14,295 bases of DNA from an uncultured Collinsella sp. (GTDB taxonomy: Bacteria; Actinomycetota; Coriobacteriia; Coriobacteriales; Coriobacteriaceae), in contig CABSMB010000013.1 in NCBI GenBank assembly GCA_902478705.1, positions 1-14,295 of the forward strand. The letters are read 5' to 3'. Below, piece by piece: positions 8,049-14,295 of the stretch. How positions within the stretch are numbered: position 1 is the first letter of the stretch; every line of letters starts with the position of its first letter. The translations under genes were made by a program, and so were the position numbers. The notes beneath the pieces were generated by a model. It was given only the letters and a program-made list of their open reading frames with translations. It made no database searches and was not told the origin of the DNA.

Positions 8049-10043
8049 CTAGTTCTCGCGGCGCTTTGAGGCGATGCCGATGGCTGCTGCGATGGCGCCG
8101 GCGAGGCTCATGGCCGCGGCGACAAGTCCGGTGCTGTCACCCGTTGCGGCGAGGGTGGCATCGCTGGTCTTGGCAGCGGGCTTGACGGCCGGAGTCTTGG
8201 TGGTCGAGACGGTCGTAGTAATCGTAGCGGTCGTTGGCGCCTGACCCGGCTTGGTCTCGGGCTTGGTCTCGGACTCGGGCGTCGGCTTGGGGTCCGGCGT
8301 CGGCGTCGGCATTGCTTCAGGCGTCATCGTAAGATTGGTATAGACCCACATGGTGGTCGTCTTACCGTCTCTATCGAGATTCTCCGCATCGGATTCGTTC
8401 CACCAGTAGCCATAAGTCTTGCCGTTAATTGTGACCCTAGTGTCACGAGTAAAGTAGAAACCCTCATGCGACTTGAGATAAAAACCGTAGCTGTAGGTCT
8501 TCCCAGCCTCAAACGTATCAATGTGGTTCTCGATATTTTGATCCCAGAACCATGCCGAGTTCACTCCAGCGCCATCCTCAGAATTCCAGAACTCGCACTG
8601 ATACCAATAACGAGTGTCGTCGGACGTAGCGCCCGTGAACACCGGCTTATCGCCGTCTTTGAACGTGACGGTAGCGCCATTAATCTCGACCGTGTCGATT
8701 GCTTGCCACACAAGAGCCTTTTCGCAGGTAAACGATGTGGTCGGCGCAAGGAACAGACCACCTTCGACTTTCTGAACACTCATGGCGTTAAGTGGCTCGC
8801 CATTGATTGCCACAGTGCAGCCGTTGGCAAACTCATACCCGTTCTTTTGGCGTAGCATGACAGAATGCATGTAGTGCTTGCCTTCTTCGAACTTGTCGAT
8901 TCGCTTCATGCCCGGTGTGTACATGCCCTCGTCGGAATACCAGAAGGCGACGGGATGAAGATCCGTGGGGTCGCTGTTGTCCATCTCCTCCCAGCACTCG
9001 TAAGCAATTTCATACTTGTCGTAATCTGCGTATGGTACATGAGTGGTTGGAGCGGGAGTATCCCCAGCGCGATAGCCGATATATCCTGAACCCAAATCAA
9101 CGCTATTGATTGCCTGTCCATGCGCAGCTAGCTTTACCACGGTGTTGAAGTTGTAGCGCAGGTAGTAATCGGTCCTTGTTTCATGGACAACGATTTGAGC
9201 TGGTTTATCGGAGGTGCTATCAGGATCGCCGATGAGGATGCCATCATTATAGTCGGTGCCGTCGAACGTCAACGTTGAAGTAAACGGCACATCCTCGTTG
9301 CGGATGAGTGCATAGTTTCCGTCTACAAAGTCGCCACCCGTCAGGGTCAGCGTCGCGCGCATCTGCCCTTCATATGGCGCAATGGAAATCGTCACGTTCG
9401 ATTGAGACTGATCGGCGACTTCAACAAGCGCGCCAGTAGCGGCATCTGCCTTGTAATACTTAGTTTCGGATGCGTTTGATAGCTTATCCGCCACCTCATC
9501 TGGGACCGGTCCAAAATCCCATGAGAAACTACCACCTCCGGTAAGAGAAATCTCGGGTGGAAGCTCGCATTCCCTGTAGTAGGATTCGACGTTCGTGTCG
9601 ATTGTCACGCCACCCCCACCCGTCACGTCGGTCACACCGCAGGGCATAATGGCGTTGTCTGCCGGCATGGCGGCGTTGTTGCTGGAAGCGTTTTGCTCGG
9701 CGGGCATTGCATCGCCAGCCCCTTCGACGGTGTCAGCCAAAGATACCTGCTGAGTATCGGCCTCGTTCTGAGTTGCCGGAGCAGCCTCGGTTGTCGGTGT
9801 TGTCGCCGCATTCGCATCCACCGTAGCCGCCGGCGCCGCAGGAGCCGCAGCGACCTCACCCGTCGTAGCAGCAGAATCCGCACATTCGGTCGCAAGCGCC
9901 ACACTCGGCAGTAACAGCTGGCCGACCATGAGCGCGCACGCACCGACGCTGGCGACCCTCACACCCGCGCAACGCCAAGTACCGTGAACGAGCGAGCAAG
10001 CGCGCTCGCGCTGCGTCTGCTTGGCAAAATGTTGTCCTTGCAT
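8049..10043 (-). CDS. LAXTG-anchored surface protein with a duplicated ~100-residue domain
   Basis: This 664-residue exported protein was not matched to a named family. The start is the ATG at 10043, with AAGGAGG five bases upstream; an in-frame ATG 13 codons earlier lies upstream of that site. A long signal peptide (residues 1-51, ending VALA) is nearly identical to that of the neighbouring protein. An Ala/Thr/Glu-rich linker (about 55-135) follows, then a beta-rich region (145-300). Two related units occupy about 312-418 and 449-545. Each has W/F-rich strands, then F-E-x-G-K-x-Y, then G-[YF]-x-F and finally [VT]-x-I-N-G. Such units occur in surface proteins of gut Clostridia and Coriobacteriia. 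After a Pro/Thr/Lys linker come LAATGDS (631-637), an Ala/Gly-rich hydrophobic helix and KRREN, a class E sortase-type signal. The role is unknown; binding to a host or glycan partner is a guess. Regulatory module B lies 67 bases upstream of the start. Confidence 0.85.
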   Translation of the reverse strand: MQGQHFAKQTQRERACSLVHGTWRCAGVRVASVGACALMVGQLLLPSVALATECADSAATTGEVAAAPAAPAATVDANAATTPTTEAAPATQNEADTQQVSLADTVEGAGDAMPAEQNASSNNAAMPADNAIMPCGVTDVTGGGGVTIDTNVESYYRECELPPEISLTGGGSFSWDFGPVPDEVADKLSNASETKYYKADAATGALVEVADQSQSNVTISIAPYEGQMRATLTLTGGDFVDGNYALIRNEDVPFTSTLTFDGTDYNDGILIGDPDSTSDKPAQIVVHETRTDYYLRYNFNTVVKLAAHGQAINSVDLGSGYIGYRAGDTPAPTTHVPYADYDKYEIAYECWEEMDNSDPTDLHPVAFWYSDEGMYTPGMKRIDKFEEGKHYMHSVMLRQKNGYEFANGCTVAINGEPLNAMSVQKVEGGLFLAPTTSFTCEKALVWQAIDTVEINGATVTFKDGDKPVFTGATSDDTRYWYQCEFWNSEDGAGVNSAWFWDQNIENHIDTFEAGKTYSYGFYLKSHEGFYFTRDTRVTINGKTYGYWWNESDAENLDRDGKTTTMWVYTNLTMTPEAMPTPTPDPKPTPESETKPETKPGQAPTTATITTTVSTTKTPAVKPAAKTSDATLAATGDSTGLVAAAMSLAGAIAAAIGIASKRREN

Positions 10044-10048
10044 GTCGT

Positions 10049-10055
10049 CCTCCTT
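10049..10055 (-). promoter_or_regulatory. Ribosome binding site of the second surface gene
   Basis: AAGGAGG on the minus strand, five bases before the ATG at 10043, is a near-perfect Shine-Dalgarno sequence and rules out the ATG at 10082 as the likely start. Confidence 0.85.
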
Positions 10056-10107
10056 AATCGAGGTTTGTTTCCATGACATCACAGTGCGGCAAACCGGGCG
10101 CCACGCC

Positions 10108-10146
10108 TAGGTTCGTACATGCGAACCCGCGTCCCTACCTGCGCAA
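10108..10146 (-). promoter_or_regulatory. Shared palindrome + CTACCTGC module, copy B (second surface gene)
   Basis: GGTTCGTACATGCGAACC (10110-10127), preceded by TA, is followed after seven bases by CTACCTGC (10135-10142) and GCAAAC. The arms GGTTCG/CGAACC are perfect. It lies 67 bases upstream of the ATG at 10043, almost the distance of copy A (69). It directly abuts the terminator of the next surface gene, so it belongs to a separate transcription unit. Confidence 0.75.
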
Positions 10147-10190
10147 ACGCAAAAGCCGCCACGCGGGGACGCAAATCCCTGCGCGGCGGC
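10145..10190 (-). terminator. Rho-independent terminator of the third surface gene
   Basis: On the minus strand GCCGCCGCGCAGGGA pairs with TCCCCGCGTGGCGGC (10176-10190 with 10155-10169; one A-C mismatch and one G-U pair) around a six-base loop. TTTTGCGTTT follows. It lies about 50 bases beyond the stop codon at 10241. Confidence 0.82.
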
Positions 10191-10240
10191 TCAATCAAGC
10201 GCACCGAGGTTTTATGCCCTGCATGCCCTAGGCAAAATTG

Positions 10241-11887
10241 CTATTCCTCGCGACGACGCGCGGCGGCGATGCCGGCGGCTGCAACCGTGGCACCAGCGAC
10301 GCTCATGGCGGCAACACTCAACGCGGCGCTATCGCCCGTGGCCGCGAGAGTAGAGGCCGTCGCCTTCGAAGCCGTGACGGATACCTTGGCGGCAGCAGGC
10401 TTTACATTCACGGCCGAACCAGTCTGTGTCGAAGTTTGGGTCGTTGCCCCCGTCGTGCCCGTCGAGCCCTCGCCTCCCGGCTGCGGCTTGGGAGTCGGTG
10501 CCGGATCGGGAGCAGGCGTAGCACCTCCGTCGAATACGATATGCGCGACCTTGGCGATCTTGTCCGCATCGCGATCGGCCCTCAAAACGCCTTCGCCGGG
10601 CTCACCAATCGTCTGTCCCCAAAAATCAGAACATTCAAATCGGTTGCCCAGCGCCATGGGACGGGCACCCAGCTTTTGGTAGTCACGCACCACGCCGTTG
10701 ACGGGAAGCACGATCTTCCCTCCCTCGCCGATAACGATCATGCCAGCGGGGCCGTTGGCGGTCGTGAAGTTGTCGGCAACGATCGCTCCATCGCTGCCCT
10801 GGGCAACAACGGAGCCGTTTTTAATTTGGATGCTTCCGCCCTCGATCGCACTCCCCGAGCTGGTATGCAGGCCGTACGTGTCATTAGAATACCGATCTTT
10901 CGAGGCGCTGGCGATCGCGGTCACAAACGTGTTCTTTCCATCGATGATGATATCGGCAGTGGCATCGTCGCCCATTCCGGCCGCCTCGATACCCACGGCA
11001 CCCCAGTTGCCGCCCGAAGCGTCGGCAATCGCGGTCACGAGCGAATCGCCTGCAATCTCGACACGCGCGGCGCCGTTGTTGACACGGGACACAATTCCCT
11101 GAGATTCCAGGGTGGATTCGGCCTTGACCGTCACCTTTGAGCCAGAGCCAATTGACACGCGACCGCCCTTGTTGCTCTGTCCGTCATGCTCCCATGTAAA
11201 CTCGCCATCTCCCCTGGGTGCGCCGTTAGTGGCATAGATGCCCGTCACGTAACCGTAGTACCCGTCGCCGGACTCCGTCGCACGTCCCGCCTTTACATCG
11301 ACAGTCGCGCCGTTTTTAATGGTCACGTTGCCACCAAACGTAGTTATGGCCTCGGCGTTCTCGCACTCCTCGCCATTCGCATCCGTACCCGTCGCCGTCA
11401 CGTTGACCGTGGTGCCGTCGATGGTCACATCTCCGCCAATAATACCGTCACCCGCCGCCGTGATGACGTCGGTCTGGCCCGTCGCGTTGAGCGTGCCGCC
11501 GCCCGTTATGGCAAGGTTGCCGCCCGAGACCTCGATGGCGCTCTGGCCAGCATCGGCCGTAACGGTGTTGGTGTTGGTCACGCCGATATTGAGATTACCC
11601 TCGGCGCTGATGCCGCCGCCGTTATAGCCGTTGAGCTGCATGTCGTCGGCACCGTTCCAAGACCACGTGCCCGCATCGTCGCTGACGGCAGCGCCCGCGT
11701 TGTACTGCGTGCCGCCCACGTTGATCCAATCGGCTGCCAAGGCAACACTCGGCAGTAGCAGCTGGCCGACCATGAGCGCACACGCGCCGGCGCACGCCAG
11801 CCTGGCACCCGCCCGTTTCCACGAACCGTGAACCAGCGAGCAAGTGCGCTCGCGCTGCGTTTGTTTGGCAAAATGACTTCCGTTCAT
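10241..11887 (-). CDS. LAXTG-anchored surface protein with beta-strand repeats
   Basis: This 548-residue exported protein starts at the ATG at 11887, with GAGGGAGG five bases upstream; an ATG nine codons earlier lies upstream of that site. The first 52 residues match the neighbouring surface protein at 41 positions, including GACALMVGQLLLPSVALA before the predicted cleavage. The mature part (about 55-455) consists of short Gly/Asn/Thr/Val-rich strands, such as GGNLAITGGGTLNATG, GGDVTIDGTTVNVTATG and GGNVTIKNGATVDVKAG. These are spaced about 20-40 residues apart and suggest a right-handed beta-helix or pectate-lyase-like fold. I see no catalytic signature, so binding or display is as likely as enzymatic activity. 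A Pro/Gly/Thr linker, LAATGDS (514-520), a hydrophobic helix and RRREE form the wall-sorting signal. The mature portion is unrelated to that of the neighbour. Its own terminator and upstream module C suggest monocistronic transcription. Confidence 0.85.
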   Translation of the reverse strand: MNGSHFAKQTQRERTCSLVHGSWKRAGARLACAGACALMVGQLLLPSVALAADWINVGGTQYNAGAAVSDDAGTWSWNGADDMQLNGYNGGGISAEGNLNIGVTNTNTVTADAGQSAIEVSGGNLAITGGGTLNATGQTDVITAAGDGIIGGDVTIDGTTVNVTATGTDANGEECENAEAITTFGGNVTIKNGATVDVKAGRATESGDGYYGYVTGIYATNGAPRGDGEFTWEHDGQSNKGGRVSIGSGSKVTVKAESTLESQGIVSRVNNGAARVEIAGDSLVTAIADASGGNWGAVGIEAAGMGDDATADIIIDGKNTFVTAIASASKDRYSNDTYGLHTSSGSAIEGGSIQIKNGSVVAQGSDGAIVADNFTTANGPAGMIVIGEGGKIVLPVNGVVRDYQKLGARPMALGNRFECSDFWGQTIGEPGEGVLRADRDADKIAKVAHIVFDGGATPAPDPAPTPKPQPGGEGSTGTTGATTQTSTQTGSAVNVKPAAAKVSVTASKATASTLAATGDSAALSVAAMSVAGATVAAAGIAAARRREE

Positions 11888-11892
11888 AGGTG

Positions 11893-11900
11893 CCTCCCTC
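11893..11900 (-). promoter_or_regulatory. Ribosome binding site of the third surface gene
   Basis: GAGGGAGG on the minus strand, five bases before the ATG at 11887, fixes that start. Confidence 0.8.
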
Positions 11901-11914
11901 GGTCGATGGACCAT

Positions 11915-11949
11915 ACCACCACAAAGGTGCCTGTCCCCTTTGTGGTGGT
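11915..11949 (-). repeat. H1 hairpin repeat, copy 3 (inverted, solitary, in a leader)
   Basis: ACCACCACAAAGG (11915-11927) and CCTTTGTGGTGGT (11937-11949) form a perfect 13-bp stem. The loop TGCCTGTCC is the reverse complement of the loop in copies 1 and 2, so this copy is on the minus strand. Relative to copies 1 and 2, both arms carry the complementary change G-C to A-T, so the stem stays intact. No H2 accompanies it. It lies 28-62 bases upstream of the ATG at 11887, between module C and the ribosome binding site, and so probably falls in that gene's leader or promoter. Confidence 0.82.
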
Positions 11950-11988
11950 TTTCCTAGTCTCACCATGCGTCAAGCAATCCCATGTGCC

Positions 11989-12023
11989 TAGGTTCGTAGA
12001 TGCGAACCCCTATGACTACCTGC
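11989..12023 (-). promoter_or_regulatory. Shared palindrome + CTACCTGC module, copy C (divergent region)
   Basis: GGTTCGTAGATGCGAACC (11991-12008), preceded by TA, is followed after seven bases by CTACCTGC (12016-12023). It lies 104 bases upstream of the third surface gene; the H1 insertion accounts for most of the extra distance compared with copies A and B. It is 94 bases upstream of the luxR-type start, so it could serve either gene. Its orientation relative to the surface gene is the same as in copies A and B. Confidence 0.75.
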
Positions 12024-12072
12024 GGTTTAATTCGAATTGATTTCGTTACCGCCACGCTCGTCCCAGGGACGC

Positions 12073-12078
12073 TACAAT
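12073..12078 (+). promoter_or_regulatory. Possible -10 box of the luxR-type gene
   Basis: TACAAT matches TATAAT at five of six positions and would start transcription near 12085, giving a leader of about 30 bases before the TTG start. No good -35 hexamer sits 16-18 bases upstream (that region reads CGCCAC), so the promoter would be weak or dependent on an activator. Confidence 0.4.
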
Positions 12079-12104
12079 CGAGGTCACGCCCATTCCGTCC
12101 ATCC

Positions 12105-12119
12105 AAAGGACCGTCCTTG
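12105..12119 (+). promoter_or_regulatory. Ribosome binding site and TTG start of the luxR-type gene
   Basis: AAAGGA (12105-12110), six bases before TTG (12117-12119), places the first transmembrane helix at residues 8-27, as expected for the family. The in-frame ATG at 12000 would add 39 residues without membrane or domain character and falls inside regulatory module C. Confidence 0.6.
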
Positions 12120-13520
12120 AACCTGAGCAAGCCTAAAATCAACGCGCTTCTGGCACTCGCGCTCTTCACCTTCGCCTTCCTTGCCGCCGAGTTTCGATTC
12201 GACATTAATGTCGGGCTGCTCACCGGTGCCGAGCGTGTTGTGATTGCGCAGGGCTTCATCCTCGGCGCCAGCGTGATCGGCTTTATCGGATATGCGCCGC
12301 TGCTCGGGCTCGCACAGCGCAAAGGCCACTCACTGGCAGCCGCCAACGCCGCTGTTCCCATCGCCATCCTGGGATTGACCCAGATCCAGTCCCCCACGGC
12401 CCCGCTTGCCCTCGAGATTCTGGGCTGCCTCGCATTCCTCGGACTCGGCCTGTTAGGCGCCGCAGCGCACCACGCCTTTTCGTTGGCATTCCAAGATGAT
12501 CCCAAGCTCGCCACCGGTGCGGGAGCGGCCTATGCCGCGGGCATCCTGATGCAGTTCGCCGTCAACCTGCTCAATTGCGGTGGCATCGTCGAGCTCATCG
12601 TCCTTGGCGCAGCGACTATCGCCATCTCCGCCCTCAGCGTCGTTCCCCAAAAGGCCGCCGAGAGCTCCAACTCCGCCATCAATCCCTTTATTGAGCCCTC
12701 TCATGCCCTCGCCAAACAGGCATGCTGGAGCATCGCGCTCGTCATGATTCTCGCCTGCTTGTTCTCGACCCTCGACAACGTGGTCACACTCTCCAACGCC
12801 CACGGCACCATTGCCGTGCAAACCTGGCCGCGCCTCTTTTTGGCGGCAAGCGGCCTTGCCGCCGGTCTTATCTTTGACCTTGCCGAGCGCCGCTACATGG
12901 GACTTGTCATGCTCGGCATCGCCGTGCTCTCGACCATTTCCATCCTGGCCGTGGAGGCCGGCGCCGATCCCAACCTGGGCCTTGTCGTCTTTTATCTGAG
13001 TTCGGGCTTTTTTGTCACGTTCTTTACCGCCACCTTTACACAGCTGGCACCGCGCATGCATGCGCCCGCCCTCTGGGCCGGCATGGGACGCGCCGCCAAC
13101 AATGTATGCGCATTCACTACATCGGGCATCTCGCTTGCTCTCGTAACCTCGGACAACGTTGCCCTCATTATGATCGGCGCGCTCGTTTTGCTCGTCGCCG
13201 CCTGCGCGGCATTCGTGGCAGCCGGCCTGTTTCGCCTGCCCCAAACCGAGCAGGAGCGCGAGCGCGAGCAACTGGCAAAGGAAGCACTCGCCGCCCCCAC
13301 CATCGAAGAGCAACGTCAGGCCTTCATCGCCGACCACGCTCTCACCCCGCGCGAAGTCGACGTGCTCATAGCCGTGACCCAGGATGAACGCCCGCTCAAG
13401 CAGGTCGCCGAGGAACTCGGCATCTCGATGCGCATGGTACAGCGCCACCTGAGCTCTATCTACCAAAAGACCGACACGCAGACGCGCGCCGGTCTCGCCA
13501 AAGCCTTCCCCTCTGCCTAA
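12117..13520 (+). CDS. Membrane LuxR-type regulator (about 12 TM helices plus LuxR HTH)
   Basis: This 467-residue polytopic membrane protein ends in a cytoplasmic DNA-binding domain. About twelve hydrophobic segments are visible between residues 8 and 372 (e.g. 41-63, 97-121, 203-219, 286-307, 348-372). A charged linker (376-407) follows, then a LuxR-family helix-turn-helix at 408-463 with the hallmarks LTPREVDVL, QVAEELGIS and VQRHLSSIYQK. This architecture, without a receiver domain or an autoinducer-binding domain, is typical of a regulator family expanded in Coriobacteriia, where such genes often sit beside the genes they control. The signal sensed through the membrane part is unknown. 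It is divergent from the third surface gene with module C between them, so control of the surface genes is a reasonable inference, not shown. The start chosen is a TTG. Confidence 0.88.
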   Translation: MNLSKPKINALLALALFTFAFLAAEFRFDINVGLLTGAERVVIAQGFILGASVIGFIGYAPLLGLAQRKGHSLAAANAAVPIAILGLTQIQSPTAPLALEILGCLAFLGLGLLGAAAHHAFSLAFQDDPKLATGAGAAYAAGILMQFAVNLLNCGGIVELIVLGAATIAISALSVVPQKAAESSNSAINPFIEPSHALAKQACWSIALVMILACLFSTLDNVVTLSNAHGTIAVQTWPRLFLAASGLAAGLIFDLAERRYMGLVMLGIAVLSTISILAVEAGADPNLGLVVFYLSSGFFVTFFTATFTQLAPRMHAPALWAGMGRAANNVCAFTTSGISLALVTSDNVALIMIGALVLLVAACAAFVAAGLFRLPQTEQEREREQLAKEALAAPTIEEQRQAFIADHALTPREVDVLIAVTQDERPLKQVAEELGISMRMVQRHLSSIYQKTDTQTRAGLAKAFPSA

Positions 13521-13560
13521 AACAAAAACCACCACAAAGGCCCCCTTTGCGGTGGTTTGA
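13519..13560. terminator. Bidirectional terminator made from an H1-type hairpin (copy 4)
   Basis: AACCACCACAAAGG (13527-13540) pairs with CCTTTGCGGTGGTT (13544-13557), with one A-C mismatch and a three-base CCC loop. This is the H1 arm sequence with most of the conserved loop lost. On the minus strand it is followed by TTTGTTTT, a good U-tract for the convergent ATPase gene; on the plus strand TTT follows, just beyond the luxR-type stop. Confidence 0.72.
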
Positions 13561-13588
13561 GCGGAGCAGAAGGCCACTCTGCCAGTTT

Positions 13589-13645
13589 GTCTCAGTCTGT
13601 AACAGATAGGCCCCTAAAAGCAGGCTTATTGTTACAGATCGAGAC
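13589..13645. repeat. H2 long-stem repeat, copy 4
   Basis: GTCTCAGTCTGTAACA (13589-13604) pairs with TGTTACAGATCGAGAC (13630-13645), with one mismatch and one G-U pair. ATAGGCC and GGCTTAT in the centre extend the stem. It lies 31 bases after the H1-type hairpin and ends 40 bases from the ATPase stop codon, so the H1-H2-minus-strand-gene order of copies 1 and 2 is repeated. Confidence 0.8.
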
Positions 13646-13685
13646 AGTAAAGGGACACGAAGCGATCCTTCGCAGCAACGACCCT

Positions 13686-14295
13686 CTAGTAAAGCGATGC
13701 GACATATCGGCCAAAGCCTGGCAATGCAAACTCAAAACGTCCTTGTAGAGGCTCTTCAATTACCCCAGCCTCTACCAGACGCTTTTTATACGTTGAAATC
13801 GAACCGGAACTCTTCTTAAGCCTCGCTGCCAGCTCTTGCCTGGTCGTCGTCCCAACCGGATTCATTGCACGAAGAAATTCAAGGTCCCCTCGTGAAAGTT
13901 CCGCCGCTGTTGAAGCGAAAACTCGCGATTCCAGCTCCTCTTGCGCAAGTTTCGCGCCTCGTTCGACATCCTCAATAGAAACCTCGGAGGCTTGGCGCGA
14001 AGCATTCCATGCCCGATACCCCACCAACTGGAACATAAATGGAAAGCCATCGATCGCCTTGGCAGCGAGGTCAATCGCCTCATCAGAAATCGTCTTGCCG
14101 CCGTCCTCAATCGTTAGTCGAAACGCTTCTTTTACCTCAGTCGGTGAAATTGATCCCAGCGAATGTTGAGCCGCGCGACGAAGAAACGATGTCGATTTCC
14201 CCGTCAGCAGCGCCAGCACGCGAAACGGCAGCCCCGCCATAAGCAAAGCTACCTTTTTATTCTCGCTTACAAAGTGCTGGTAGGTGGTAACAAGC
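13686..14295 (-). CDS. AAA-family ATPase, C-terminal part (start beyond the window)
   Basis: About 202 C-terminal residues are visible, and the frame stays open to the window edge, so the start lies outside; the ATG at 14246 is internal. The visible segment begins LVTTYQHFVSENKKVALLMAGLP, matching the end of the P-loop domain in AAA_16-type/Orc1-like ATPases of Actinobacteria. Next comes FLRRA and the helical lid with GFPFMFQLVGYRAW. The end is a winged helix (LEFLRAMNPVG, then ARLKKSSGSISTYKKRLVEAG). Walker A and B are off the window. The family is annotated only as an ATP-binding protein; some members sit near mobile or defence genes, but nothing here shows a role. It converges on the luxR-type gene and shares the terminator at 13519-13560. 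Confidence 0.75.
   Translation of the reverse strand, partial: LVTTYQHFVSENKKVALLMAGLPFRVLALLTGKSTSFLRRAAQHSLGSISPTEVKEAFRLTIEDGGKTISDEAIDLAAKAIDGFPFMFQLVGYRAWNASRQASEVSIEDVERGAKLAQEELESRVFASTAAELSRGDLEFLRAMNPVGTTTRQELAARLKKSSGSISTYKKRLVEAGVIEEPLQGRFEFALPGFGRYVASLY

Noticed and set aside
10110..10127. A tRNA T-loop remnant (GGTTCG) that could mark an attachment site
   Set aside because: No acceptor, anticodon or D-arm is present, and the sequence is a symmetric palindrome found in three promoter regions.
11968..11973. TTGACG as a -35 box for the third surface gene
   Set aside because: No acceptable -10 hexamer lies 16-18 bases downstream (the sequence there is AACCAC), so the promoter is not assigned.
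7782..12008. LexA/SOS box reading of the GGTTC...GAACC palindrome
   Set aside because: Actinobacterial LexA boxes have the opposite order (CGAAC-N4-GTTCG). The arms here are GGTTCG...CGAACC with a six-base centre, and the downstream genes are not SOS genes.
12453..13577. A 374-codon minus-strand open frame opposite the luxR-type gene
   Set aside because: It is antisense to a well-supported membrane/HTH protein, is Gly/Glu/His-rich without recognisable domains, and runs through the terminator hairpin.

Overview
The window most likely comes from a high-GC Gram-positive gut bacterium of the class Coriobacteriia, probably Collinsella or a close relative. This is inferred from the base composition, from three secreted proteins with LAXTG-type sorting signals, from a 12-helix membrane protein fused to a LuxR-type DNA-binding domain (a family expanded in Coriobacteriia), and from a BspA-like leucine-rich-repeat protein. 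No database search was possible.

Layout: (1) 1-861, plus strand: the C-terminal two thirds of a glutamate synthase (NADPH) small-subunit-type flavoprotein, closed by an intrinsic terminator. (2) 1094-7713, minus strand: a very large surface protein of about 2,200 residues, split near 1704 by a one-base frameshift that puts the last domain and the wall-sorting signal in another frame. (3) 8049-10043, minus strand: a 664-residue surface protein with a duplicated domain of about 100 residues. (4) 10241-11887, minus strand: a 548-residue surface protein of short beta-strand repeats. (5) 12117-13520, plus strand, divergent from (4): a 467-residue membrane LuxR-type regulator. (6) 13686-14295, minus strand: the C-terminal part of an AAA-family ATPase with a winged-helix end.

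The most interesting structure is between the genes. Upstream of each of the three surface genes is the same bipartite module: an 18-bp palindrome (GGTTCRTANATRCGAACC) followed, exactly seven bases on, by CTACCTGC. The third copy lies in the divergent region between surface gene (4) and the luxR-type gene. This suggests one regulon of wall-anchored proteins, possibly controlled by the linked membrane regulator. Proteins (3) and (4) also share an almost identical long signal peptide, and all three end in a LA[S/A]TGDS sorting motif, so they look like interchangeable cargoes on one export and anchoring chassis.

A second layer is a family of intergenic palindromes. A hairpin with arms ACCACCRCAAAGG and a conserved loop (H1) is followed in the same order by a longer hairpin with arms TCTCRATCTGTAACA (H2). 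The H1-H2 pair occurs three times, each time just beyond the 3' end of a minus-strand gene, with one extra H2 near 8000 and one lone inverted H1 inside the presumed leader of gene (4).
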